Source: Haemophilus parainfluenzae (GTDB lineage: Bacteria > Pseudomonadota > Gammaproteobacteria > Enterobacterales > Pasteurellaceae). Taken from it: a DNA stretch of 64,000 nucleotides. This document shows positions 15,057 to 22,630 of the stretch, piece by piece. The position numbers were made by a program, and so were the translations under genes. The notes beneath the pieces were generated by a model, which worked only from the letters and a program-made list of their open reading frames with translations, had not been told where the DNA came from and did no database searches. The stretch covers positions 2,165,001 to 2,229,000 of the forward strand of contig NZ_UGHY01000002.1 of the NCBI RefSeq assembly GCF_900450995.1, written 5' to 3'. Position 1 is the stretch's first letter; each line of letters starts with the position of its first letter.

Positions 15057-15622
15057 ATAACGCTTTCATATTCCCAAATTTCGTTGTGGATGAACACTTG
15101 CGCGCTTTGAGCGAAGAGGAATTAAAAGCGCTTGTAGTTTGTTACAGATTTAACACCCATCCAACAAATGAAAATTTATCAAATTTTGGATTAAGTTCAG
15201 ATGTCTTGGATGACGCTTTAGAAAAGGTTGGAATTATAACGGAAGCTAAAGCAAAGTCATTAATCAAAGAAATGGCGAACGAATATGCCGACGCCATAGA
15301 AACCCTTTGGAATTGGGGTGACGGGAAAGGCGGCGGCTTGTTGGACATGATCGCTGAAGAATTAGGGTTGGTTACAGATCGAGTAAATTCACAGAAAAAA
15401 GAGGTTGGATATAAGAAAAAGACTATTTCTCATAGCTTAAGAAAGCGCGTATTCGAACGGGATAAATACCGTTGCGTATCTTGCGGAACTCACCTTGACT
15501 TAACTTGTGATCACATTTACCCGGAATCAAAAGGCGGAGAAACAACGCTGGAAAATCTTCAAACAATGTGCCGTTCCTGCAATTCAAGAAAGGGAACTAA
15601 GGTGGTAGAAAATGCGCTTTAG
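15053..15622 (+). CDS. HNH endonuclease domain protein
   Basis: 189 aa from ATG 15053. The C-terminal HNH domain has RKRVFERDKYRCVSCGTHLD, then TCDHIYPESKGGETTLENLQ, and MCRSCNSRKGTK: two CxxC zinc pairs and the DH...N core. The N-terminal about 110 residues are helical and unassigned. It lies in the replication module between the HTH protein and the O-like protein, with overlaps at both ends. Confidence 0.85.
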   Translation: MNNAFIFPNFVVDEHLRALSEEELKALVVCYRFNTHPTNENLSNFGLSSDVLDDALEKVGIITEAKAKSLIKEMANEYADAIETLWNWGDGKGGGLLDMIAEELGLVTDRVNSQKKEVGYKKKTISHSLRKRVFERDKYRCVSCGTHLDLTCDHIYPESKGGETTLENLQTMCRSCNSRKGTKVVENAL

Positions 15623-16418
15623 CACTTACATAAACAATCAAAAAAGCCTTGAATGGGGCTTAAATGCTAATCAAGCAGCTTTGTTTGATTTGCTTAATCA
15701 AGCTTCGTCTTGGGCGGAAGAAGTTGTTGTAGATGGTGTAGTTTATTACTGGGTATCTCGTAACAAAGTCATTGAAGAACTACCGTTATTTTATAAGACC
15801 GGAGACACTGTTTACCGTCATTTTTCGGAGCTTAACGAGAAAGGATTAATTGTTTACTTAAAACAGGGTAAGCATGGTGATAAAGATCTAATTAGACTGA
15901 CTGAAAAAGGGAAATCTTGGAATGAGTTTAAGCCTGAACAAATCCGAGACAACTCGGAAATAAATCCGAATAAACAACCCGAACTCGGAAATAAATCCGA
16001 GATAACTCGGAAACAGATCCGAGATAACTCGGAAATAAATCCGACAAATAATAATACTAATTATAAAAATACTACTGATCATAATAATAAAAAAACTACG
16101 CAAAAAAAATCGCTTGCCTTGCTTGCTGAATTTGGAATCGTCGGTCAGCTTGCCGAAGATTTTATTGCGCACCGCAAAGCCAAAAAGGGCGTAATTAATC
16201 AAACACAGCTAAACCGTCTGCAAAAACAAGCGGACAAAGCGGGAATTTCGATTTGTGAAGCGGTGGAGATTTGCATCGAACGCAACTGGCAGGGATTTAA
16301 CGCATCGTGGGATTGGCGTGATGAGAAACTGCGAACATCCCAAGCGCAAAAAATGAGTTTTGAAGAAAAAAACGCGTTGCCATGGAATCGTCCTGAAGAC
16401 TGGGAGAATGTACTGTGA
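15612..16418 (+). CDS. O-like replication initiation protein
   Basis: 268 aa. N-terminal winged-helix region (NANQAALFDLLNQASSW; FYKTGDTVYRHFSELNEKGL). A repeat-rich, N-rich linker encodes the iterons of the presumed origin (residues about 110-155, with IRDNSEINP twice). The C-terminal region, NWQGFNASWDWRD, is a common ending of phage replication proteins. Followed with a 4-nt overlap by a lambda P-like loader. Confidence 0.75.
   Translation: MRFSTYINNQKSLEWGLNANQAALFDLLNQASSWAEEVVVDGVVYYWVSRNKVIEELPLFYKTGDTVYRHFSELNEKGLIVYLKQGKHGDKDLIRLTEKGKSWNEFKPEQIRDNSEINPNKQPELGNKSEITRKQIRDNSEINPTNNNTNYKNTTDHNNKKTTQKKSLALLAEFGIVGQLAEDFIAHRKAKKGVINQTQLNRLQKQADKAGISICEAVEICIERNWQGFNASWDWRDEKLRTSQAQKMSFEEKNALPWNRPEDWENVL
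15941..16100. other. Probable phage replication origin (iterons plus AT-rich tract) inside the O-like gene
   Basis: Four copies of a 19-bp iteron, AACTCGGAAATAAATCCGA and one variant, start at 15951, 15982, 16004 and 16026 (spacing 31, 22, 22). Each contains CTCGG...CCGAG dyads. They are followed by a nearly pure A/T tract (about 16044-16097). Iterons in the linker of the O gene next to an AT-rich region is the lambda origin layout. Confidence 0.8.
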
Positions 16419-17035
16419 ACCAATTAACTAATCAATCATTGCATCAAGGCGTATCACCACAAGCGGAGAAATTTATTGATACGTTGTTCGACCAGCTTTG
16501 CGCAAGTTGTCCTCAATTGCTTAATCTTACCCCAGAGCGATTGCAGGTAGTAAAACGCCAGTGGATTTTAGGCTTTGCTGAAAATGGAATTACAAAAATA
16601 ACACAAGTCAAACGAGGTATGGCGGAAATGCGTGCTAAGCCAAATGGTTATTTACCAAGTGTAGGCGAATTTATTCAAGCATGCAAAGTTCAAGACTATC
16701 ACGCACTGGGTTTACCGAACGAAGCAGAATTATACCAACGTTATAAAACTTTCTTAGGCTATGCCCGATTCAATCGGGATGAATTTCAATATCGTTCAAA
16801 AGTGGAATTTTGGTTGCTTAAAAATCTGTACGAAAAGTGCAAGAAAAAATCGGAAGAGGACACGTTGAAAACTATTCCAAAATTACTCACAGAAGCTGCA
16901 GAAAAAGTGCGGTCGAATTTTCCTTTTGAGGAAATTCCGAAGATGATTCCAGTAAAACCAAGTTTTTACGATAAAGCGAAGGCTGATAAGGCGCGCGATA
17001 GCTTGATGGCAATGATGAAAGGGGCATTGCAATGA
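16415..17035 (+). CDS. Replication protein P-like helicase loader
   Basis: 206 aa. SPQAEKFIDTLFDQLCASCP, then QWILGFAENGITKITQVKRG, and KPNGYLPSVGEFIQACK follow the lambda P family pattern. Expected to recruit host DnaB to the origin bound by the O-like protein. Overlaps both neighbours by 4 nt. Contains an uptake signal (16909). Confidence 0.85.
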   Translation: MNQLTNQSLHQGVSPQAEKFIDTLFDQLCASCPQLLNLTPERLQVVKRQWILGFAENGITKITQVKRGMAEMRAKPNGYLPSVGEFIQACKVQDYHALGLPNEAELYQRYKTFLGYARFNRDEFQYRSKVEFWLLKNLYEKCKKKSEEDTLKTIPKLLTEAAEKVRSNFPFEEIPKMIPVKPSFYDKAKADKARDSLMAMMKGALQ

Positions 17036-17559
17036 CAGAACAACAATTTGATAAAGATACATGGCAAACGCCTAAATATGTATTTAATTGGCTGAATAAA
17101 CGATTTGATTTTGAAGTTGACGGTTGCGCAAATGAGCACAATTCTCTTTGTTTAAGTTGGATTGGAGAGAATAGTCCGCTTGGTAGTGATTTTCTAGACA
17201 CTAAAACACCTTATCCTTACAAGCATCTGCATTTCTATGTCAATCCGCCTTATTCAGATGTTACACCATTTTTAAAAGCAGCAAACGAACTTAGAAATAT
17301 AGGGCATACAGTTGTTATGTTGCTCAATAACGATAAATCAACGCAGTGGTATCAAAACCATATTCACAACGTTGCAAATGAAGTGATTGATATTACAGGT
17401 GGTCGAATTGCATTTATCAACCCTGTAACAGGAAAAGAAATCAAAGGGAATAGCAAAGGGCAAATGGTCGTAGTCTTTGATCCAACAATGGAAGATTTTG
17501 TGATGCGTTCAGTAAGTCTTGATTTTGTCAAGAAAGTAGGTGGTTACGATGGGAAGTAA
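17032..17559 (+). CDS. Phage N6-adenine DNA methyltransferase (Dam, PF05869 type)
   Basis: 175 aa. DTWQTPKYVFNWLNKRFDFE, DGCANEHNSLC, catalytic NPPY in LHFYVNPPYSDVTPFLKAA, and NEVIDITGGRIAFINPVTG followed by SKGQMVVVFDP are hallmarks of phage Dam-type enzymes. Likely protects phage DNA from host restriction. One of four DNA methyltransferases in this prophage. Confidence 0.92.
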   Translation: MTEQQFDKDTWQTPKYVFNWLNKRFDFEVDGCANEHNSLCLSWIGENSPLGSDFLDTKTPYPYKHLHFYVNPPYSDVTPFLKAANELRNIGHTVVMLLNNDKSTQWYQNHIHNVANEVIDITGGRIAFINPVTGKEIKGNSKGQMVVVFDPTMEDFVMRSVSLDFVKKVGGYDGK

Positions 17560-17779
17560 TTACAAATGCCCTAAATGTGGCGCACCTCTTGAGGATTTAT
17601 GGGATGGCGAACCGGTAAGTGCTTTTGTTGGCGAATGGTCAGAAGATAGATTCCGCTGCAATGGTCATGCAATCCACCCACTGCCATTTCCGATAGCAAA
17701 CGAAAATTGCGCTATGAATCGCACCAAGTCATGCGGTTATTTTGGGTTAGAAGATTTAGGTGTGGAGTACAAAGAATGA
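17549..17779 (+). CDS. Small zinc-ribbon-like protein (76 aa)
   Basis: ATG 17549, with GTG 17540 as an alternative start. CPKC (about residues 6-9) and further Cys/His residues (RCNGH, ENCAMNR, KSCGYFG) suggest a metal-binding fold. Overlaps the next gene by ATGA. No family recognised; the size recalls Lar-like restriction alleviation proteins, which is only a suggestion. Confidence 0.6.
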   Translation: MGSNYKCPKCGAPLEDLWDGEPVSAFVGEWSEDRFRCNGHAIHPLPFPIANENCAMNRTKSCGYFGLEDLGVEYKE

Positions 17780-18702
17780 GTTTTGAAGAGCATAACAATC
17801 GAAAGAAAGCGAATAAGTTCGCTGAGTACATCACGGGGGAATCTCTTCGCCGATATTTGGCTGGGAAAGTTGAGAAGTACTTAGGTAAAAATCCAAGTGT
17901 TTTTGATGGTGCAGCAGGCAGTGGACAGCTTGAGCAATTTATTCAACCAAGTAAGTTTATTGCAGTAGAAATTCAAGCGGAATCATGCGCGGCATTAGCC
18001 AATAATTATCCAGATGCTGAAATTCATAATACGAGTTTTTTCTTGTATCAAAGTGAGCCAAAAAGTGATTGTGTTGTAATGAACCCGCCATTCTCACTTA
18101 AATTTAAAGAACTTGCCGAAGAAGAAAAGGCCGCTATTCAAGCAGATTTTCCGTGGAAAAAATCAGGTGTACTTGATGATGTTTTTATGCTGAAAGGATT
18201 AGCCAATGCGCATCGTTTTGGGTTTTTCATTATGTTTCCCGGTATTGCCTATCGAAACACCGAAAAAACACTCCGTGAAGTTATTGGGAATCAATTAGTC
18301 GAGTTGAATTTGATTCAAAACGCCTTTGAAGATACGCCAATTTCAGTGCTTTTCTTGGTGGTTGATAAAACCAAGTCGAATAACAAAACATATCGTGAAT
18401 TGTATGACTGTGCCACGAATAAAATAATTAACGCTGATGAATGGTTAATTAATTCTGATAAATGGGACACGGTTTCACCGCCAGAGCCGCCAAAAGAAAA
18501 AGTAGATCCAATGAAATTAGAGTTGATGTCGCAAGCTCAATTAAAAGATCAGGTGAGAACTCAAGTTAAATTTAGCCGTTTGGTATTTGATTTGGAGCGT
18601 TGGCCTAGAAAAGATTTTGAGAAATTTTGCGATGAGCTTTGCGATGTTATCCAACACGAGAAAAAAGAACCAGGGCTACCTCCGTTGGGGATGATGTTAT
18701 GA
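17776..18702 (+). CDS. N6-adenine DNA methylase-like protein
   Basis: 308 aa from ATG 17776. SAM site VFDGAAGSGQLEQFI (about 42-56), catalytic CVVMNPPFSLKFKELAEEE (NPPF), and FFIMFPGIAYRNTEKTLREV as in phage and type I-like methylases. The C-terminal about 100 residues lack motifs. Third adenine methylase of this phage. Part of the overlapping nin-like operon. Confidence 0.85.
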   Translation: MSFEEHNNRKKANKFAEYITGESLRRYLAGKVEKYLGKNPSVFDGAAGSGQLEQFIQPSKFIAVEIQAESCAALANNYPDAEIHNTSFFLYQSEPKSDCVVMNPPFSLKFKELAEEEKAAIQADFPWKKSGVLDDVFMLKGLANAHRFGFFIMFPGIAYRNTEKTLREVIGNQLVELNLIQNAFEDTPISVLFLVVDKTKSNNKTYRELYDCATNKIINADEWLINSDKWDTVSPPEPPKEKVDPMKLELMSQAQLKDQVRTQVKFSRLVFDLERWPRKDFEKFCDELCDVIQHEKKEPGLPPLGMML

Positions 18703-19115
18703 GCCAATACAAACCTTTCTTTTTACGCGATCAACGCATTAAAAATAATTGCTTGGATGTAATCAAAGAGCTGCCAACAGACGATAAAAAACCGTTGGTA
18801 GTCAAAATCCAACCAATAACGCGAAACCTTGAGCAAAACGCCAAGTTTCACGCTATGTGCCAAGATGTGGCAAATCAGGCGGAATTTATGGGGCGTAAGC
18901 TCACAATGGAGCAGTGGAAAGTATTGTTTATTTCTGGTCACGCAATCGCCACAAATCAAAAAGCAGATGTTGTGCCAGGTCTTGAGGGCGAATTTGTGAA
19001 TATCCGTGAAAGTTCGGCTCAAATGAGCGTGAGCAGAATGGCAAGCCTTATCGAATATGTGACCAGTTGGGGCGTGCAAAATGGTGTGAGATTTAATGAT
19101 AGATGGAGATTCTAA
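18699..19115 (+). CDS. ninB: NinB-like recombination protein
   Basis: 138 aa from ATG 18699. LPTDDKKPLVVKIQPITRNL, then NAKFHAMCQDVANQAEF and FMGRKLTMEQWKVLFISGHA are typical of NinB (lambda Orf family), which helps load recombinase on SSB-coated ssDNA. Overlaps the methylase gene by 4 nt. Confidence 0.88.
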   Translation: MSQYKPFFLRDQRIKNNCLDVIKELPTDDKKPLVVKIQPITRNLEQNAKFHAMCQDVANQAEFMGRKLTMEQWKVLFISGHAIATNQKADVVPGLEGEFVNIRESSAQMSVSRMASLIEYVTSWGVQNGVRFNDRWRF

Positions 19116-19116
19116 A

Positions 19117-19305
19117 ATGGACTGGATTATTTACTTTGCTTTGATGTTGATAGTGATGAGCTTACCTTTATTAGCACTTCTTTTGGGGCTAATTTTCCCA
19201 TTCATTGCTAGATTTTTTAACTGGATATTGGTCGTAAGCACATTGGCATATTTTATCTTGATTGCAGTCGGCATTGGTTACGGCGTGATGAGCTTGGTGG
19301 ATTAA
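19117..19305 (+). CDS. Small membrane protein (62 aa)
   Basis: ATG 19117 is used because earlier in-frame codons lie inside ninB. Two transmembrane helices (IIYFALMLIVMSLPLLALLL and WILVVSTLAYFILIAVGIGY). No family recognised. Confidence 0.6.
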   Translation: MDWIIYFALMLIVMSLPLLALLLGLIFPFIARFFNWILVVSTLAYFILIAVGIGYGVMSLVD

Positions 19306-19395
19306 ATGAAATTAAACGATGACGATATTCTAGAGTTAAAAATTGTACTTTGGATTGTGGCGGTTTGGGTAATTTTTCAGATGGTGTTTGGATAA
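19306..19395 (+). CDS. Tiny membrane protein (29 aa)
   Basis: MKLNDDDILELKIVLWIVAV followed by WVIFQMVFG; one hydrophobic helix. Start is directly after the previous stop and its stop overlaps the YbcO-like start (TAATG). Coupled small ORF in the nin-like region. Confidence 0.45.
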   Translation: MKLNDDDILELKIVLWIVAVWVIFQMVFG

Positions 19396-19679
19396 TGAGT
19401 AATTTGAGAAAAGAAGCGAAAGGGAGAGAGTGTCAAGTGCGGTTGCCTGGTATTTGTAATCATAATCCTGAAACGACCGTATTAGCACATTATCGTATGG
19501 CTGGATTAAATGGGGTTGGGATGAAGCCTGATGATATTTTTGGTGCTTGGGCATGCTCATCTTGCCATGATGAATGCGACCGTAGAACTAGAAAAATGGA
19601 TGCTGAATATGTCCGCCTGGCACACGCTGAAGGTGTGTTACGAACACAGCAAATTTTGCGCAAGGAGGGCAAGTTATGA
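19395..19679 (+). CDS. YbcO-like phage nuclease (DUF1364)
   Basis: 94 aa from ATG 19395. SNLRKEAKGRECQVRLPGIC, then HNPETTVLAHYRMAGLNGVG and WACSSCHDECDRRTRK match the DUF1364/YbcO family, a metal-binding nuclease fold with conserved Cys/His. Lies directly upstream of RusA as in many lambdoid phages. Confidence 0.88.
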   Translation: MSNLRKEAKGRECQVRLPGICNHNPETTVLAHYRMAGLNGVGMKPDDIFGAWACSSCHDECDRRTRKMDAEYVRLAHAEGVLRTQQILRKEGKL

Positions 19680-20038
19680 GTGATTGGCTTGAAATCTGTC
19701 TGCCGTACCCACCGAGCGTGAATCATTATTGGAAGCACACAAGGCAAGGTAAGCATTACATATCAAAAGCAGGACGGGAGTTTAAACGTGTTGCTACTGA
19801 GGTTTGCTCACAGTTCGATCCATTTGAAAGTGCGGTTGAAATTAAGATGGAAATTTACTTTCCCGATAATCGTCCACGCGACCTTGATAATTTGCCTAAA
19901 GGAATTTTTGATAGCTTAGTTGGCGCTGGCTTAATTAAAGATGATAACCGGAAAATTATTCGTAAATATTCGATCGAAGAGAAAGGCGTAGTAAGCAAAG
20001 GTAAGTCAATCATTAAAATTAGAGGTATTCATGCGTAA
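19676..20038 (+). CDS. rusA: RusA-type Holliday junction resolvase
   Basis: 120 aa. LPYPPSVNHYWKHTRQGKHY, then RPRDLDNLPKGIFDSLVGAG and LIKDDNRKI contain the conserved aspartates of the RusA active site. Resolves recombination intermediates before packaging. Overlaps both neighbours by 4-8 nt. Confidence 0.93.
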   Translation: MSDWLEICLPYPPSVNHYWKHTRQGKHYISKAGREFKRVATEVCSQFDPFESAVEIKMEIYFPDNRPRDLDNLPKGIFDSLVGAGLIKDDNRKIIRKYSIEEKGVVSKGKSIIKIRGIHA

Positions 20039-20540
20039 ATTTAGCGAGTTATCAGAACTAACGATTGAGCAAGAAGAATTTGTTGACCGTTATATGTATC
20101 AATGGGGCTCATGGGTGCGCAGTGGTAGGCTTGATAAACCGCAATTAAATATTATTGCAAAACTAATGCAATCAGTCATTCCTGCAGAGCCAAATGAACC
20201 AATTTGCGATGACTCAACAGGAATGATGATTAGCGAAGTTATTGAGAGATTTTTCCTTAAAAACGACCGCACTTTACACTATATCGTATTTTCCTATTAT
20301 GTTAATAAAAGCACTATTAATCATATAGCGGTTAAACTCCGTGAAAACTGCGGAGAGATAAAAATGCAGCCGTGCGCAGGCAAACCAGATATCCGCACTC
20401 CAAGCCTTAAAACGATGATACGGAATGTTGAAAAAGAGCTAAAATTAGCGAAGGCAATAATTCACGAACTTCTTATAACTGGGTTCGTTATTTTGCGAAC
20501 TGGACGACAAAATGCAAGAAGTATCAAAATTACTTATTGA
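20031..20540 (+). CDS. Q-like late antitermination protein
   Basis: 169 aa. QWGSWVRSGRLDKPQLNIIA and a C-terminal helical part are like small phage antitermination Q / DUF1133 proteins. Position decides the call: last early gene, immediately before a sigma-70 promoter, terminator, tRNA and lysis genes, as in lambdoid phages. Sequence assignment alone is moderate. Confidence 0.7.
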   Translation: MRKFSELSELTIEQEEFVDRYMYQWGSWVRSGRLDKPQLNIIAKLMQSVIPAEPNEPICDDSTGMMISEVIERFFLKNDRTLHYIVFSYYVNKSTINHIAVKLRENCGEIKMQPCAGKPDIRTPSLKTMIRNVEKELKLAKAIIHELLITGFVILRTGRQNARSIKITY

Positions 20541-20566
20541 CAAACCTTGTCATCTTGTCCTATCAT
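20537..20566 (+). promoter_or_regulatory. Late promoter PR-prime
   Basis: Perfect -35 TTGACA (20537-20542), 18-bp spacer, -10 TATCAT (20561-20566), overlapping the Q-like stop codon. A terminator follows 55 nt downstream, the expected target of Q antitermination. Confidence 0.8.
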
Positions 20567-20620
20567 TTAGATGTACGGTGGTCGCAATGTAAGTAGTGAA
20601 CACCTAAATTGATTTTTACA

Positions 20621-20643
20621 GCCCTGATCGGAAACGGTCGGGC
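20621..20643 (+). terminator. Late leader terminator tR-prime
   Basis: GCCCTGATC / GGTCGGGC stem with a GGAAAC loop, followed by TTTTTG. It lies between PR-prime and the tRNA gene, so late transcription would stop here unless antiterminated. Confidence 0.85.
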
Positions 20644-20661
20644 TTTTTGTTATCAAACTAT

Positions 20662-20735
20662 AAGGGCGTAGTCTAATGGTAAGACCGCGGTCTCCAAAAC
20701 CGTTAATTAAGGTTCGAATCCTTACGCCTTTGCCA
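20662..20735 (+). tRNA. tRNA-Trp (anticodon CCA)
   Basis: 74 nt with an encoded CCA. Acceptor AAGGGCG / CGCCTTT with discriminator G; D stem GTC/GAC with loop TAATGGTAA; anticodon stem GCGGT/ACCGT with loop CTCCAAA giving anticodon CCA (codon UGG); T stem TAAGG/CCTTA with loop TTCGAAT. It lies in the late leader between two terminators, like the tRNA genes of Shiga-toxin lambdoid phages. Confidence 0.9.
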
Positions 20736-20741
20736 TATCAC

Positions 20742-20765
20742 AAGCTCACGTTAATGCGTGGGCTT
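20742..20765 (+). terminator. Terminator after the phage tRNA
   Basis: AAGCTCACG / CGTGGGCTT stem (one G-U), loop TTAATG, then TTTTTTA. It sits between the tRNA and the holin gene and could also be bypassed by Q. Confidence 0.75.
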
Positions 20766-20793
20766 TTTTATTGCCCTGAAAATGGGGTGGAGT

Positions 20794-21051
20794 ATGAAAA
20801 TGTTTAAAGACCCGGGAAATCAAACTTATGTATGGTCAGGGTTTTCTGGTGTACTGGCTTGGTTAGGTGATCAGAATAACCTTATGTTGCTTAGTTTAGC
20901 TATTGGTATTTTGACCGCACTTGTTAATGTCTATTCAAAATGTGCCGAAGGGCGAGTGATGAAGAGGGAAGAGGAGCGTAAGGAAGAAATCCATAAGTTG
21001 CGCATGGAGCGGTTAAAACGGGGGCTACCTGATGAAATTGACGAGGACTAG
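20794..21051 (+). CDS. Phage holin
   Basis: 85 aa from ATG 20794. Hydrophobic QTYVWSGFSGVLAWLG and LMLLSLAIGILTALVNVYSK helices are followed by a highly charged tail (MKREEERKEEIHKLRMERLK). It overlaps the endolysin start by 20 nt and opens the lysis cassette, as holins do. Forms the membrane lesion that triggers lysis. Confidence 0.85.
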   Translation: MKMFKDPGNQTYVWSGFSGVLAWLGDQNNLMLLSLAIGILTALVNVYSKCAEGRVMKREEERKEEIHKLRMERLKRGLPDEIDED

Positions 21052-21586
21052 AACCACGCTTGGTGCAGCAGGATTTGTCTGTGCAGTATCGAGCATTATT
21101 ACATTGATGTATGCGCAGTTTGGTGAGGAGCTTATCCTTAGCCCTAAAGGTGCAGAGATTATTGGCAATGCAGAGGGTTGCAGACGAGACCCGTACAAAT
21201 GCCCATCCGATGTTTTAACTGTTGGTATTGGCTCAACGGCATATAGCGGTCAACCTGTCGATCCAAAACATCGATACACGGATTTAGAGATTGCGGAGCG
21301 TTGGAAAAACGATATTCAAGTTGCTGAGAAATGTGTGTTGAATTATGGCAATGGTCGAGCATTACCGCAGTCTGTATTTGATTCTGCAGTTTCGATTACC
21401 TTTAATGCAGGTTGTGGCGCTGTTCGTAATTCCACTTTATTCAAACAACTTCGAGCGGGGAACTATCACCAAGCCTGTTACGAATATCCCAAATGGGTAT
21501 ATGCAGGCGGGAAGATATTACCAGGATTAGTCTCTCGTAGAGAAAAAGAGAAAGCATTATGTTTAGCCGATTTGAAACAGCCTTAA
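21032..21586 (+). CDS. SAR endolysin, GH24 lysozyme family
   Basis: 184 aa. N-terminal weakly hydrophobic signal-anchor (TTLGAAGFVCAVSSIITLMY, 8-27). Catalytic E48 in GNAEGCRRDPYKCPSDV, then LTVGIGSTAYSG, and FNAGCGAVRNSTLFKQL as in phage P21-type lysozymes. Cleaves peptidoglycan after release from the membrane. Confidence 0.93.
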   Translation: MKLTRTRTTLGAAGFVCAVSSIITLMYAQFGEELILSPKGAEIIGNAEGCRRDPYKCPSDVLTVGIGSTAYSGQPVDPKHRYTDLEIAERWKNDIQVAEKCVLNYGNGRALPQSVFDSAVSITFNAGCGAVRNSTLFKQLRAGNYHQACYEYPKWVYAGGKILPGLVSRREKEKALCLADLKQP

Positions 21587-21894
21587 AGCTAACCGCACTT
21601 TGCTTGATTTTGGGCTTGTGTGGTTGGGCTTGGTATCAATCCCAGAAGATAAGTAGCTTAAAGGCCGAGAACCAAGCACAAGCCCAAACCATTCAGCAAC
21701 AAGAAGATGCGAACAAGGCATTGAACATTGCACTGCAACAAGAGCGTGATGCGGTAATAGCACAACAGCAACGTAATGATGAAATAGAAAGGATAGCAAC
21801 AGAAAATGCTGAATCAGTTAAAACAATCATTAAGACACAACCTTGTGCTCACACTCGTTTGCCTCAGTCTGCTCTTGACCGCCTGTACAAATAA
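21559..21894 (+). CDS. Rz-like i-spanin
   Basis: 111 aa. One N-terminal transmembrane helix ([19 protein letters not shown]), then a long Q/A/E-rich coiled coil. Contains the Rz1 gene in another frame, the standard spanin arrangement. Acts in the inner membrane to fuse it with the outer membrane at lysis. Confidence 0.9.
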   Translation: MFSRFETALKLTALCLILGLCGWAWYQSQKISSLKAENQAQAQTIQQQEDANKALNIALQQERDAVIAQQQRNDEIERIATENAESVKTIIKTQPCAHTRLPQSALDRLYK

Positions 21895-22087
21895 GGTCAC
21901 GACCAAAGCAGAATATATTTACCCACCTCAAGCCTATACTGCACCTTGTGTAAGAACAGCATTTACTGGTGAGACATACGGCGATGTAGTCATACAGCTT
22001 GTTAAGGTAACAGCAGAGCGAGATAAGTGCGCAAGCCAAGTAGATAATCTCAATAAGTGGATTAATCAAGCAAAAGGCAGCAAATAA
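21806..22087 (+). CDS. Rz1-like o-spanin lipoprotein
   Basis: 93 aa, starting within Rz in a different frame. Signal peptide with lipobox LTAC ([14 protein letters not shown]), so an outer-membrane lipoprotein after processing. Proline-containing [12 protein letters not shown] follows. It is longer than classical Rz1. Confidence 0.85.
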   Translation: MLNQLKQSLRHNLVLTLVCLSLLLTACTNKVTTKAEYIYPPQAYTAPCVRTAFTGETYGDVVIQLVKVTAERDKCASQVDNLNKWINQAKGSK

Positions 22088-22117
22088 GTTTTATTCAAGT
22101 TATTTTAAGGATTTCCT

Positions 22118-22630
22118 ATGTCAGACGTGAAAGGAAAATCCACGTCTGGTCGTGGATTAACGCCTAAACAAGAAAAATTTTGTCAGCTTTATATTGAGCT
22201 GGGGAATGCGAGTGAGGCGTATCGGCAAGCGTATAATGCAAAGAATATGACAACTGGAGCAATAAATACGAATGCCAAGAAATTATTAAAAGACACTCCG
22301 ATCGCACTCCGTATTGAAGAACTACAACAAGCACACCGACAACGCCATAATCTGACTGTAGATAACATCATTGCTGACTTGCAAGAGCTACGTGATATTT
22401 GCATGGGGCGTAAATCTGTTGTGCTTACTGATGTTGTCAAAAATGCTCAGGAAGGCTCGGTAAATGCGGTAGATAGCCCAGTGTTTGTTTTTGAACCAAC
22501 CAGTGCAAACAAAGCCCTTGAGTTGCTTGGTAAGCATTTAGGGATGTTTGCGAATAAAGTTGATGTAACAACCGATGGCAAGCCATTGCCTACCGTGATT
22601 AATGTGACATTTAGCGATGAGCCAGCTTAA
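22118..22630 (+). CDS. terS: Terminase small subunit
   Basis: 170 aa. [20 protein letters not shown], then [20 protein letters not shown] and [17 protein letters not shown] are the Terminase_2 helix-turn-helix pattern. Recognises the packaging site and hands DNA to TerL. Overlaps terL by 14 nt. Confidence 0.93.
   Translation: MSDVKGKSTSGRGLTPKQEKFCQLYIELGNASEAYRQAYNAKNMTTGAINTNAKKLLKDTPIALRIEELQQAHRQRHNLTVDNIIADLQELRDICMGRKSVVLTDVVKNAQEGSVNAVDSPVFVFEPTSANKALELLGKHLGMFANKVDVTTDGKPLPTVINVTFSDEPA

Noticed and set aside
20773..20793. Longer start for the holin gene
   Set aside because: Upstream in-frame codons overlap the terminator T run; ATG 20794 follows a purine-rich ribosome site.
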